DNA from: Phoronis australis
Taxonomy: Eukaryota; Phoronida; Phoronidae
Direction: 5' to 3'
DNA: 57,100 nucleotides
Assembly: GCA_002633005.1 (NCBI GenBank)
Contig: NMRA01000088.1
Span: 732,437-789,536 of the forward strand
Every line of letters begins with the position of its first letter. Positions within the stretch are counted from its first letter, which is position 1. The notes below the pieces were generated by a model. That model saw only the letters and a program-made list of their open reading frames with translations, searched no databases and had not been told where the DNA came from. A program made the translations under genes and the position numbers. Shown one piece after another: positions 1-10,865 of this stretch.

Positions 1-113
1 AAATTTAGCGGACATTTTTCGTCAAAAAGTTTACCAGATAGTTTTCATCAAAACGGAGAAAAGAAAAATGGATTTGTGAAGACAGGATTAAGTAGTAGGC
101 CTACCAGAGCCTC
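1..113. other. Window edge, no gene seen
   Basis: AT-rich sequence at the left edge of the window. It would be downstream of the minus-strand THAP-like reading frame that ends at 114. No further exon or recognisable repeat is visible here. Confidence 0.4.
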
Positions 114-308
114 TTAAAAAACACCCATCTTCGAAGTGACGTGAACAAATGGACAAGTTTTTTTGGAAGAACAACTTCCATTCACGTCGACGCGAGAACA
201 TAACTTTTTCTCCCACAGCGGATTTTGGGGTCTCCGTACACTATGGAAGCTAACGCCTCTGCATTTCGCTTGCGTAGCCGAACAACCGGCCACACAGCAG
301 CCGACCAT
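114..308 (-). pseudogene. Degenerate THAP-type zinc finger, minus strand
   Basis: A 64-residue open frame starts at an ATG with A at -3 and G at +4. It has the opening of a THAP DNA-binding domain: C4-x4-C9, a GVSFH motif at residues 18-22, a Trp at 32 and a late Cys at 52, with 42 residues between the second and third Cys. THAP domains bind DNA through a C-x2-4-C-x35-53-C-x2-H zinc site and occur in transcription regulators and in P-element-type transposases. Here the last pair is C-x3-H instead of C-x2-H, and the Trp usually found before it is replaced by Cys (residue 46). The frame then ends in TAA, so no AVPTIF-like box follows. I read it as a decayed or terminally truncated domain. A splice to exons off the left edge cannot be excluded. 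It points away from the second THAP copy at 1292. Confidence 0.5.
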
Positions 309-551
309 GATTAGCAGACGACGTACTTGCCGGAAATTACACCAGATAATTTAGCCAGGTGTCGCCAGTGAATAATGACGTAAGGGCTTGTGCTCAAGCT
401 CACAGATTTCGTCCATTGAAAGTATACGGAGTTGGCGGTCCATGTACTATAGTCTATGATTTAGGCAATTCCTAACATAATGATGTTTCCAATAGATGAC
501 GCTGATCTTTATTCTTCAAGGATACGCGTGCCTGCATGTATGACGCTGTTG
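309..551. other. Spacer between the divergent THAP-like copies
   Basis: No gene is visible. Together with 1179..1291 this makes a spacer of roughly 360 bases between two THAP-like frames that point away from each other, once the inserted family C element is removed. A shared promoter for both would have had to lie here, but no clear promoter motif was recognised. Confidence 0.3.
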
Positions 552-561
552 CACTGGGGCT
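552..561 (+). repeat. 10-bp target site duplication, left copy
   Basis: CACTGGGGCT directly precedes the left terminus of the family C element and is repeated exactly at 1169..1178 after its right terminus. Confidence 0.85.
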
Positions 562-1168
562 CTCGCTGGTTCCCTGCGTGCTTAGCCCAGCCAGCACGCA
601 GGTATCACGCAGGGGCACGAGCTTTAGCATTGGTCGATGTAACCTCGGCAGTCATTGGTTAGCTTTACAACACCTTGAAAAAATGGCGGACTGTGAACGA
701 TTTTTAGCCATGTCATGCAAGTGGTGCCGCAACAACTATTTTGTTTCTGCAGTGATGTTTTTAAACACGCGTCTATTAAAATAGACGCGTGCTTGAAGCA
801 CATACATGTACAATAAACACATATCTGGCCGATTTAACCGGTGTGTTATTCATACTGTATGAATACAGGACACTGTCGCAAACAAAAGTCATCGACAGTA
901 GAAAGATGCATTCCGAAAAGTGGCAATCACAATTTCTAGGCTTCATATTTCCTGAACATAAATTTTAAGCACCGATTTGTCTGTACAACAGACCACATTT
1001 ACACTTCAGTCCATCAGTAATGCCAGTTTTGCGTAAAGCGCTGCCTGTTGAGAATTCGACTAGCCAATCAGAAACGCCGGTGTAAAAAAATTACCGAGGA
1101 AAATTAAGTGATACCTGCGTGCTGGCGCGGCTACCGCTCCACCTAGCGGCACGCAGGGAAACAGCGAG
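562..1168 (+). mobile_element. Non-autonomous DNA transposon, family C copy 1 (607 bp)
   Basis: The element starts CTCGCTGGTTCCCTGCGTGC and ends with its near-perfect inverse, and is flanked by an exact 10-bp duplication. Just inside each terminus the CTGCGTGC arm is followed by its complement AGCACGCAG, so each end can fold into its own hairpin. A 26-base palindrome lies at 766..791. A second copy at 41351..41918 shares most of its length and has its own 10-bp duplication, which confirms the ends. There is no transposase frame, so the element must be moved by an enzyme encoded elsewhere. A target duplication of 9-11 bp is typical of Mutator-like elements, but assignment to that superfamily is inference. 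An ATGGCGGACTG start-like motif is shared by both copies, with no conserved long frame after it. Confidence 0.88.
766..791. repeat. 26-base near-perfect palindrome inside family C copy 1
   Basis: Twelve-base arms (CACGCGTCTATT and AATAGACGCGTG) are separated by two bases. Copy 2 of the element keeps only one arm, so the palindrome is either an ancestral feature lost there or a later duplication here. Confidence 0.8.
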
Positions 1169-1178
1169 CACTGGGGCT
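1169..1178 (+). repeat. 10-bp target site duplication, right copy
   Basis: Exact repeat of CACTGGGGCT at 552..561. Confidence 0.85.
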
Positions 1179-1291
1179 ATTCGGAGAATTCTCCTCGCGG
1201 TGTCGCTGCTGTACTAGTGGTGATTGAATTGCGCATGTGTCGCTGTCTGCATGTGAACAGCTGGTAAAAAGACGGAATTGTTATCAAAATA

Positions 1292-1500
1292 CGTCGTCGC
1301 GCTAAGCCTTATTATTGCTTTTTTCCCTGGTGCAAGTCTTCGACAGGTGGTCACAAATTCCCAAAAGACCTAAGGTTACTACATTCGTAGAGAATTGCGG
1401 TCAAAAGGCTCAACCAACTGACAAAAAGTGTGTGGATGCCGAAGCCCCGTGTGTGCTCTTTGCATTTCCATAGTGAATTTACATGCTGTAACGTTACTTG
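1292..1500 (+). pseudogene. THAP-domain exon 1, disabled by an in-frame TAG
   Basis: One frame (codons in phase with 1316) encodes a whole THAP domain. Cys codons are at 1316 and 1331 (C-x4-C), Cys at 1454 and His at 1463 (C-x2-H), with 40 residues between the second and third ligands, inside the family range of 35-53. Other THAP hallmarks are GGHKFPKD after the second Cys, AVKR near the middle, a Trp at 1433 and RVCSLHF at the zinc-binding end. A TAG at 1388..1390 sits just before RIAVKR, where the family has its first conserved Trp. One G-to-A change in TGG would produce it. No in-frame ATG lies between the upstream stop at 1265 and the domain; ATA at 1289 is a possible mutated start. The exon ends at a consensus donor, TTG|GTAAGT, at 1500/1501. 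I infer a pseudogene of a THAP regulator or THAP-type transposase. Confidence 0.8.
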
Positions 1501-2160
1501 GTAAGTTTTTAGCAACCAGTTTCTATCGACATCGTTCGGTGATGTTATCCCCTCCAGTTACACCACTGAATAACGATTTTAGTGAGTGGAACTAAGTGTT
1601 TCTTTTCGGAAATTCACCCGGGATTCGGATGCCGATTAGGCTAGCAGCACATTATTGAGATATTATCCTGGGTGGGAGTGCGCCTAACATAAGAGGTGTA
1701 TGGTACGTGACGCTCAAAAGTCAAGGGTTACTTTTTACAGCAGTTTCTCTTCTAAACTATGCTATGTCCAATAAAATTCTCTAGATGAGTGAGTTTCCTT
1801 ATTTTATAGCGGACCCCACCCCACAGGACTACCAGATTAGTTACCGAATTAACATGAATAAGCTATTCAGTAAATGTCGTAACATTGCATTGGAATAAAA
1901 TTTGACACCTAGAATGAATTGTACTTGTTGAGATCAGAAGCACATTTTAGGTTTCATGAAAAGTACACATTGTTAAATCACTTTTAGCCTGTTTCGCATA
2001 TTTTAATTCAGATCTTAAATAAGACTTGAGTACAAAGATTATTAGCTTCCACATATAAACATGAAGATGAAACGTCAAGTATGTTCTGCCTTACGAAAGT
2101 AGTTTTGTCTTGTGTTTAGTTTTATAATTAGCCAACATTTCTCTGACTATTCTCTTACAG

Positions 2161-2230
2161 GTGAGAGAAAACGACTGAAACCAACCGCTTGACCGTCTGT
2201 TTCACCTTTGGACAAAGTAAAAAGTAATCC
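2161..2230 (+). pseudogene. THAP-gene exon 2 remnant (post-THAP linker with broken AVPS box)
   Basis: A pyrimidine-rich acceptor ends in TTACAG at 2160. The sequence after it reads ERKRLKPTA, then TGA (2190..2192), then PSVSP. THAP proteins commonly follow the zinc site with a basic KRLKP linker and an AVPTIF/AVPSVF-type box. Here the Val codon of that box is replaced by TGA. The overhang left by exon 1 (2 nt) and the frame used here do not join cleanly, so an extra indel or missing sequence is required. That fits a decayed gene. Further exons are not visible downstream. Confidence 0.6.
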
Positions 2231-5200
2231 TTCAGCCATAACCTGAAAGAATTGAACCTATTCAGAATTTCAGCCCTTGATATGCCTGATTGTGGACTCC
2301 ATTACAATTTTGTTTCTTTGTATTTTTGTATGTGCTTGTTCAGTTTGCCATTTTTTTTTAAATACACTGATAATTGTTTATTCTGGAATCTTGTGCATAG
2401 CAGATACTTATCCAGCTAGCTACAATTGAAAACATAGTATTGCTTTTCTTGCATGTGGAACTTTTGTTCATAGACAAGTTAACACAAACCATAAAATTGT
2501 TCAAAGGCCTTCTTGAAAAAGCTCTAAAAATAATAACACACACAAACAAATCAAATGCAAACAAAGGGAATACTTCATTTCGATCGCTGGACATTTCTAT
2601 AGGTCAACAGGAAAATGACAATTCGCAAGCTTATTCCGTAATCATTTCAGCTTTATAAAGAATAAGCACAACTGCACTGTATGGGGTTTTAAAACTGAAG
2701 AAATATTGTGGTTTCAATAATTGGTGACAAACTTTCCTAGTGATGAAAAATTTATTCGATCATCTAAGTAACACTAACAGGCTTTCTACTGACAATAAAA
2801 CAATCGATGCAGTTCCTGAATGTCATTTCCCCATAATTTGTGCCAATTTGAAAAGTTTTTACCATTAGTATTAAGCCTTTCTTCTGAAAGGAAAAGTTAA
2901 AATGTCACTCAGTGAGAAAGGACAGGTATTTATACCAGATGCTTTTGGTTTTCTTTTCACTGGGATCTAGTTTCTATGGCCTATAGAAGCGCTTGTAAAA
3001 AAAGGTCCAGTTTCGGCACGTGGCTTTCCTTCATGTAACCTCATTCAGCCTCAAAAGCATCCACAATTAGATCCTTGAAGCTACACACAACAGCATATCA
3101 CTGGATTTGTGCCAAAAATCTGACCCTGAACTAAACCAGAGTGTCACTACGTCTGCTTTAGCTTCAGTCCCTCATGTTTCTTCCAGGAAAGGAAATTAGC
3201 TATTCTCCACACATGACTCATTGTCTATGAAAGGGCATCCTCACCAACGAGGCTGACTTTTGTAGCAGTCGGATATAGTTCCTCTTCATACACAAACAAA
3301 CCACTGGCACATTGTCTTATGGTAACTTAGTACTGCGATTCACATTTCTCCAGGGCCACTGACTTGTACATGCTATGGAGCTCTGCAGGTGTGTGGAAAT
3401 GATGTGGGAAGAGAAAGAATCAACAAAGCTTGTCTATGCTGCGGCTTGATATGGCCTTAAAATGTCACTGAACCTGGAACAAATATTGAAATATGAATAA
3501 TTAAGTACTCCAGGTTGGGTCAAAAATACTACCCCTGTTTTTCAAAAATATGATATTGTGACTGCTCTACAATTTCACACAAAATTGAATAATTACTGTT
3601 TCCAGAAAGCAAGGGTGTATATAATAAGTATTGCATAAAACTGTGTCTTTATTTTTCATTTGTAGCCATAACAATTCGTTAAACGCATCACTTGTCTGCA
3701 AAATATGCAAGTTTATTGAGACAACTTCAAACCTTTGTTACCCATTTTCAAGCCTTTTTATTTTTGATACTTTCAGCAATTTTAAACTCCGATTACAGAT
3801 CAATGGGTCTGTCAAGCATACTTCTAGTCTAAGGCTGAGGGAACCGTTTCTCAGACTTTTTACTTTTCTTCTAATAGAAGATATGAAGACTTGGGTCATT
3901 TAAAACATGATGGATAATCTTTTTGTTGTTTAAAAGTAATTAAAAATCGTAAGGCACCATCAAAAATGCAATTTCCACAAAAAGTGGCAGTTATTTGAAT
4001 TTATAAACAACTTGCAACATTTCAGGGCATGAGTTAAGACTATTCAGTCACTGAAAATTCAGAAAATGTAATATATTTTCATGGGTTTACAATTGATAGC
4101 AAAACAGTTTCACGAAATAAACTTGAAGGAACTTCATGAAGGTTAAGAATTACCTCACTATGTTCTTTCCCCCAAACATGTACTACCTGTTATTTCCACG
4201 CATTCAGTTGCACCAAATTTTACAACCTCAACCCCCTATGCCAATCCAGCGCTAAGGACATGATAAGTAAATTAACAAAATGACTTACATACCTTTCTTT
4301 AAAAATAGCTGTTCCTTTTCAAAGGCTTTGTTCATTGTCTCCAATACATAAAGTAGGCTTTGACAACAGATCTGCATTGGATGGGAAGATCTTGCTGGTT
4401 AGCTGCAGTTAAATGCTTAAAACCAATTTTTGTCCATTCAGGGATGGTGTAGAAGCGATGCATATCTCCTCTGCACGGTACAAGCCCTCAAACCTAAAAA
4501 ACAAAGATCACGTGAAAACAGGCATGATAGTTTTCCATTTCAACGTGTAATAGATTTCCGGAAGACATAGGATAGGGAGTAAACAAATAGTCTAATGGAT
4601 ATTTGTCACGTACCATTTGCCATTGGGCTTGGATTGTAATCTTAACTCACTAACCAATATCGAGTTGACAGCATGAACATTCAGCATTGATTGATGTAAC
4701 TGTCACTTATAAACCTGCTAGAAATCATTCCAAACAATAATACTGCTTTGATGTACGAAAAGATCCCGAGTTCTACGTCAAGTATCGTAACGCACATCAC
4801 AACAAACAAAGATTAACCCGACTGGCGACTGCCGCGAAGTCGACATCGGCGAGTACCTCAGTTAACAGGCATCAGTAGAATAAACATGGAATAATCATTA
4901 AAATAATCACAATCATTATCTTTGTATAAGGGCGTGCTAACTTCCTCTCATAGAAGCACCCTTTTCACGCAATCTCAGATTCAGTTGGCACGGCTGCAAG
5001 CCATTTCACCACGTATTTAAAGGGCTCGCGAAATCGAGGCTGATTATCTAGCACCACTAGTACACGCGCGCCCTCTAGTTAATTTAAATTTTCCGAATAG
5101 ACCCCCTTGTATGGATAATAGCATCGTTTTCGGTGTCACCAAGTAACAGTTACCAGAAAATTTAAGCTTTCAGGTAGCAGCAGATACGATTTTTGGTAAG

Positions 5201-5548
5201 GTTTTCTCTACGTGTCCAGCTTATCTACGTTTTCTCTGTTTGAAAATGGGAAACCCGTTGAAAATATAGGTTGTTGTTTCAATTCCACCGTTTTCTCTTT
5301 AAAGAAAAAGTAACATACACTTTCCTGGTTGTGTTTACTTAAGAAATGGGTAGCAGTGAATCGGTAAAAACAAAGCAGTATTACTTAAAATGTTATTGAA
5401 ATCGTCAGTGAAAACCGTGGAGCCAATTGCCGAAAATATTTTATTTTTAGACGACCTTGTTTCGAAACATCGCCACCCGTGTGTCGAAGTGATTGATTTT
5501 CTCATACACTTACGGTCTTCAACCGAAGCCCATTACTTGGGGTCCATT
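2231..5548. other. Gene-free AT-rich stretch
   Basis: No intact gene is recognised. The only coding-like trace is the degenerate minus-strand stretch at 3227..3405. The rest is unstructured AT-rich sequence. Open frames at 2440..2658, 3631..3903 and 5390..5626 have no recognisable domain, and the last one runs into a family A element. Confidence 0.4.
3227..3405 (-). pseudogene. Possible decayed coding stretch, transposon-like
   Basis: Read on the minus strand, one frame gives a protein-like run (FVYEEELYPTATKVSLVGED preceded by HFHTPAELHSMYKS) broken by stop codons. The run resembles the aromatic-rich module of uncharacterised invertebrate transposon-associated proteins. The assignment is weak: no catalytic motif is visible, and the match could be chance. 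Confidence 0.2.
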
Positions 5549-5964
5549 GTCCGGTTGCATGAAAAACTCCCAATTAATAGGGACTCGACTAAAATCCTTA
5601 AATTTACCGCATATTTGTTGACTTGAGTAAACAGTGATTGTCCATTCTTGTACTGTTTCAGTTTAATCACTACGTTAGGTTTTGGCTTTGATACAAATTA
5701 AGAGTGAACTCTAGGTTGAAAAGCTAAAATTACTAAAAATAAGTGGAGATATTTTCTTGCAATGTCCCTAATTTAAGTCCCTGTTCATTTTCACTGAACT
5801 AAGGGCTCGGTTTTTTAGTTAAATTATTAGAAATTGTCACTATTCAAAGAGGAGCTCGTAGTAAAGATAAATGATTACATCTGTGAGTAAAGAACGACAC
5901 AAAAACGCAAAGAATTTAGGGAACTTACCTATCTGGGACTGTTTAATGCAACCGACCACATATC
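5549..5964 (+). mobile_element. MITE family A, copy 1
   Basis: The left end (CCGGTTGCATGAAAAACTCC) and the inverse of the right end (CGGTTGCATTAAACAGTCCC) match, and both continue into related sequence around GGGACTCGACTAA and GGGA...TAAGTTCCC. The same element occurs at 43398..43824, with shared interior (GTGATTGTCCATTCTTGTACTG and GAGGAGCTC regions). There is no coding capacity. Target duplications are not clear at either copy. Confidence 0.75.
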
Positions 5965-6844
5965 CTCAACAGAGTCCACCCGTCCAATAATTTGTAGGTG
6001 TCAGGAAGAACTTGTGGGGCCGAAGAAAAGGGGCGTCGAGAGACAGCAAGGCATGTAGAAGAGAGAAATTTTAAGAGAACATTAATCAACATCGAGTGCT
6101 GGGCTTACTCCTTTGGGGCATTGGACAGGACAGTTTTGAAGTACAGGACATCTCTAAACGTACTTCGAAAACTTCCGAGAAAACTTGTAATACACAGATG
6201 TTTCAGACCAAAATGTTTTTAAGTTCAAGAAGACAATTTTAGGGAAGGCGAAACTCGAGGGACCCCACTCTGGCAAGGTATAGTGGAACCACCTGTCGCT
6301 CTCTTTTCCGTTAAGGCAAAAGTTTGGCGAAGTCGAATTACTTCGTCCACCCCTACCTCCTTTCGTTATGGTTTATGTTCCTACGGGTCTGAAGATTTAT
6401 AACTAGTGGATAAAGTACCTATCATAAATTCTGCTTGGTACCGCTGTTCGATGTGTCGGTATGGCTTCGACAGACATACATTCGACGGAATAAAACTCGT
6501 CTTCGTTTCTGACATTTTTGTACGGTTATCCAGACTACAAGTAGGTTTGATTATTGGTCCCAGTGATTCGCGATACCTATTATTGTACATAAACTCGTCA
6601 AAAGTTAAAGTTTCGGGTTACAATTCGCCGAAATTTCGCGTTTGAGCTGTAATTTGTAGCTGGAATCAAAGAGTCAGTTCAAGCGTGGACGAGGATAAGA
6701 CACTCGTCTCCCTAAACCATCATGTATTCAAAAACACTTATCTTGAGTTCATACTAAATCCGACAAAACAGCATTTGTCAGAAATAATTTAAATCTTGGT
6801 CTACTTTCAATTCCAAACACTTCAAAACCAAGAAAAAATACAAA
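5965..6844. other. No feature seen
   Basis: Short open frames on both strands (for example 5998..6222 and 6406..6645) have no recognisable domain or repeat partner in this window. Confidence 0.3.
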
Positions 6845-6991
6845 ATGGCAGCTCAAAATTCCAATATGCCTGCCGTTTTTCAGCTTTCTCATGGTGAGGC
6901 CGTATTCTATGTTTACAGTCTGAATAAGGTATTCATTCATAGCGTGTTTCTTTCCTTAAATTCGTTGCTCAGCGAATGCATTGCATTTTAA
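6845..6991 (+). CDS. Unrecognised 48-codon small ORF, possible first exon
   Basis: An ATG in a favourable context (CAAAATGGCAGC) opens 48 codons beginning MAAQNSNMPAVFQLSH. A good splice donor (CATG|GTGAGG) occurs after 16 codons, so this could be the first exon of a spliced gene. Against it, ATGGCNGC starts are expected several times by chance in a window this size, no matching second exon is identified, and the sequence is not recognised. Confidence 0.15.
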   Translation: MAAQNSNMPAVFQLSHGEAVFYVYSLNKVFIHSVFLSLNSLLSECIAF

Positions 6992-7785
6992 TTATATTGC
7001 CGACAACCGTGCAAACTTTTATTAAATTGCATAGTGTTAGCAATACTGCATTATTCGCGAAGAAATTCTTTTACTTTCACTTCTTAAAATGTCTCGTGCA
7101 ATAAAACTACGATATCGTATTTGCTAAAGGAACCTCCCGTGCACTTTACAGGTTTGCTGTATATCAGAAAGGTACTTCGACGACAATTTGCTTCATGATT
7201 GACTATAGGTGTCGCTGTATAATCAGCAATTGTGGCGCGGAGCACTCCTAGTAATTTCTCTCGTAGTGTCTAAACAATTTCCTTTCTTCGTGCGTGCAGC
7301 TATGTAGCAAAACATAGAACTAGCACCAGAACGTGTATTATAAGAACTGTATGTCTAATAATTATCTGAGAGACAAACGTGTGATTGTAAGGGATAACGT
7401 TAAGGTGGTCAAACCTGGTGATAGTTCGGATGTAATTATTTATTATTAGAATATAAAGTCACGTGACCTTGTCATGAACAACAACCCCAGTCGTGAAAAA
7501 TTGTGACCAATGGCCAAATGTAATGTTGTTTACTAATTCACATGTCATGTGGACGAATGTCTTCTCATTCTCGTGAACAGCTTTATATGGGACACACAGT
7601 GTGTTCCCTCTCCCTATTGTTGTCCATGCACTCGGAGGGAGGGTCCATTCAAGGTCATTTTTACACCAACATGGCCGAAAAATAACTAGGCAAGAAATAG
7701 TAGACAATACCATTATTCGCTCTATTGAGAATGGCACATTTCGGTTAAAGATATTGATCAGTCACTAAAAACATGTGCTGAAAAA
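6992..7785. other. No recognised feature
   Basis: A 92-codon minus-strand frame (7459..7737) is present but unrecognised, and no exon context is visible. Confidence 0.3.
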
Positions 7786-8025
7786 ATGCGCGCACCCAGC
7801 CTGAAAAATGGGCTTGGGGATCGAATTTTTGAGAATGTGAACCTTTTTACTAAAAAACGGGGTGCGTTCAGAGCTATGAATTGTGCATTCGCCGAATTTT
7901 GGTAATTCCTGGCTTTTTAGTGGACTTTTGCCTCGTTTTCTACTTTTCGGACTTTTTGTTTCTCTGAAGTGGACCTTTTTCCCCACTTCGCCAAACGGGG
8001 GGCTCGTTCGAGCCCCTCCACCCTG
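7786..8025 (+). repeat. Dispersed repeat family G, copy 1
   Basis: The left boundary is ATGCGCGCACCCAG. The middle (AGTGGACTTTTGCCTCG ... CTCTGAAGTGGAC) is closely matched, in reverse orientation, by 16979..17066, which also ends in ATGCGCGCACCCAG. A transposon with a TGCGCGCACCCAG terminus is likely, but its right end is not defined. Confidence 0.6.
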
Positions 8026-10049
8026 GAATGAGTAGCTCACTGGTGTTTACAGCACGCTTGCACTGTTTCGTTAGCCTTGTGGGTTTCCTACCGTGTGATA
8101 CATTCACACTCTGCTTGTATGCCGTCTACCCGCTGTCACGTGTGTTTCACTGTTTATGTCGCTTCGTATTTGTTCATTTCACTTATTGCCTGATGATGAG
8201 ACATGCGGTCTCGAAAGACAGCGAAAGGTTGTAATTTGTTCGTTTGTTATGCCTCTCGGTGTTTTGCTAAATAGCTGAAGAAAGAAGATTGTTTCGACAC
8301 TACGAGCGAGTCTGTATTAAGCTGCCAAACAGAAAGTACAGTCGTGCTTTCAACGAAGTTTGTGTTAACGATGGGCTGCTACCGAACTGAATCCTCTTAT
8401 GTGAAATATAACATTATATTTCCTAAGTGTGCTGAGAAAGTTCAGAATAGTCACTGAGACTCATTTTTCGAAGAATAAAAACTGGCGCAAAATCTTGGAT
8501 TTGAGGTCGTGTTTGGTGAGTTGAACATCTAAAATTTGATGTTTGGCGTTTGAGGCTAGTCGGGTTGAAATCCCCACACTGAGGTCGCATTTGACTAGCT
8601 AGTAGTCGTCAAGGATGAGTCTACATGGAATCTTTCAGTTTATGCTCAACTAGAAGGAAAGCCCCGGCGGCCGACTTGAATTAACTGACAAGTTAATTTT
8701 GACATCTAGTTTCTTTTGCGCTGTGGTTTTTAAATTAACGCATACAACGATATGTGACATTTCTTATAAACGCATTTTGTTATTGTTTAAGGTGTCATTT
8801 TATTCAATAAAACGTTAAACATACAAATGTTAAATAATAACTTATTCTCATATTTACAATGATAAATAATATGTACAGACTCTATACATAATAACTTAAA
8901 TATAACTTAACATGTTACATCAAATTTATAAATATAGCAAATTTTACATTTACAACACAACGCATATGCACAATCCAACGTTGAGTCATCAAATAAACTG
9001 TTTACGTGAGCCACGTGACCAAATGCTTCAGATTTAGTGTAAAACAACAGGCGTCGCTTCTCAGAAGTGAGAAAGTGTTACGACGCCTCGGTCTAATGAC
9101 GAATCAGTGATTATTCTCCTGAAACGCTATTGGTAAAAATGTGCTGAAAATAAAACGTTCCCAAGTGAAAACAAAGATAGTATCATTGAATCTATGACAG
9201 TACGTGACGTTAACCAAAAACCAGATTATGAGGGTACGCATTGCACTGTAACATTTTAAAAGTTGTATTGAGCGCTACTTAAGTGGGCAAGGTAAACTAA
9301 GAATGAGTAAGTTTATTTAGCCAAAACAAAAAATAACACCTATAAGCCAGACTGCGACCCCAATAAAACCATAGAAATCAAAAAGTGTCTTATTTCACGA
9401 CTTGATTTTTGTGTCCGTCGCCACTGTGTCAAGTAGTGTCCGTATTCGCTTAACAACGCTCAATACACCTTTAAGAAAACTGAATGCCGATCAACCATTT
9501 CATGAGATTCTCGTATTGCATTTTCTTCTTCTAAAACACCAAATAATCGATAAGAATATTTGCACAGTTTTTATACTCGTTACATCACACGCTTGTCCAA
9601 TTCAGCGTAATGTTTTGGGCTTCAGCCGCATGCTTGGGGCGCACATGCCAGTCTGCAGACAGAGACCCCTAGTTTGACGAATCCAGAAAGATATCGTTGC
9701 GGTTTGGTCTGTTTAATATGTGTTTTCCTTAAAGGCTTCAGTTTGTTAAGTATATCAAGGACAATTATGTCCGACTACAAAATGACGCCATTAGTTACTG
9801 AGAGCTTAACCGCAAAAAGAACTCTTGAAGGTGTTAATGGGAGAGTCAAAGTCTGCTATTTCGCGTTCGAAAACAACTTAATCTGCACGACCATTTAATA
9901 CTGCAAAAAGGAAGGATAGAATGAAACCCAAACTGATATGTACTCAAGTCAAATTTAAAGGAAACTTAAACTTTGACCCAATGCATCCGTCCAAATGATG
10001 GACGGAATAATGTCAGAAACAATCAAACTTTACTCAAGACTGTAATTGA
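8026..10049. other. Intergenic, no gene seen
   Basis: AT-rich stretch. Open frames of 68-91 codons on the plus strand (8028, 9402, 9674) have no domain resemblance. No repeat partner was found in the window. Confidence 0.35.
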
Positions 10050-10054
10050 AAATT

Positions 10055-10121
10055 GACCAATCGCATCGCGAGGAGTTAAAAAATTTTTACTCGAAACGTG
10101 ACAGGTGATTGGTCAATGATA
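10055..10121. repeat. Inverted repeat / stem-loop
   Basis: Perfect 11-base arms (ATTGACCAATC and GATTGGTCAAT) enclose a second inner inverted repeat around GAGTTAAAAAATTTTTACTC. This could be a small fold-back element. It carries CCAAT/ATTGG motifs on both sides, but no promoter role is shown. Confidence 0.55.
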
Positions 10122-10227
10122 GAAGAATCACGTGAAAACGCTTTGAGAAAAACTTCGAACTATACATTCCTTCACGTGCATGATTCATAAAAAACACATC
10201 TAGTCCACGCACTGTAAGAGAAAACGG

Positions 10228-10478
10228 GGACCCGTTCCAACAAAACTGGCTTAGCTAAGACAAATCCTAAATTTTAGTAACTTTTAAAATAAAAGTTAAA
10301 CTTGTCTCAAAACCAATTCAAGAAAGAGATGTTAAGTTTGGATTAACTGTGTGATGTAAGTTTTGTCTTAAATTTCACTAACTAACAGAATGTGGAAGTT
10401 TCAAAGTTTGGAATTTAAGACAAATCTTAAACTTAAGTCAAAAATGAACTTAAGTCAGTTTCTTGAAACAGGCCACTC
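10228..10478 (+). mobile_element. Diverged MITE candidate, family B
   Basis: The left end (ACCCGTTCCAACAAAACTGG then CTTAG) and the inverse of the right end (GCCTGTTTCAAGAAACTGAC then TTAAG) match at roughly 70 percent. The interior is rich in TTAAACTTAAG-type self-complementary runs. Only one copy is visible, so the boundaries are tentative. Confidence 0.45.
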
Positions 10479-10865
10479 AGAACTCAATGAGACATTTACT
10501 ATTGTAGAAGCCTGATATAGATTTATAGCTTACAACATAAAACATGGATGAAACAAAATACTGTTCACTGCAGTTCACGACTCAAAAATACTATACGTCC
10601 TAGTGTGCCCCAATCTCCCCTACATAACGGAATACAATATATCAATTATGGACATATTCAAACGTTCTCTTAACCATATGGCCAAACGCTGATCTAGCTT
10701 TGCCAGTTGTTCCTAACGCCGAACACCTGTGTTCTCTATCCTTGCACGTGACCTTGGCTTCTTGGTCCCACAGACATTACGAGATTTTTTCAAAAATGAT
10801 GAAACCAATGACTGGTGAGAATTAACCTTCCCCGTTTCTCTTACGCATGATTAGAAGGACGAATT

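Noticed and set aside
5390-5626. 78-codon plus-strand frame as a gene
   Set aside because: Its last third is family A element sequence, and the first part has no recognised domain.
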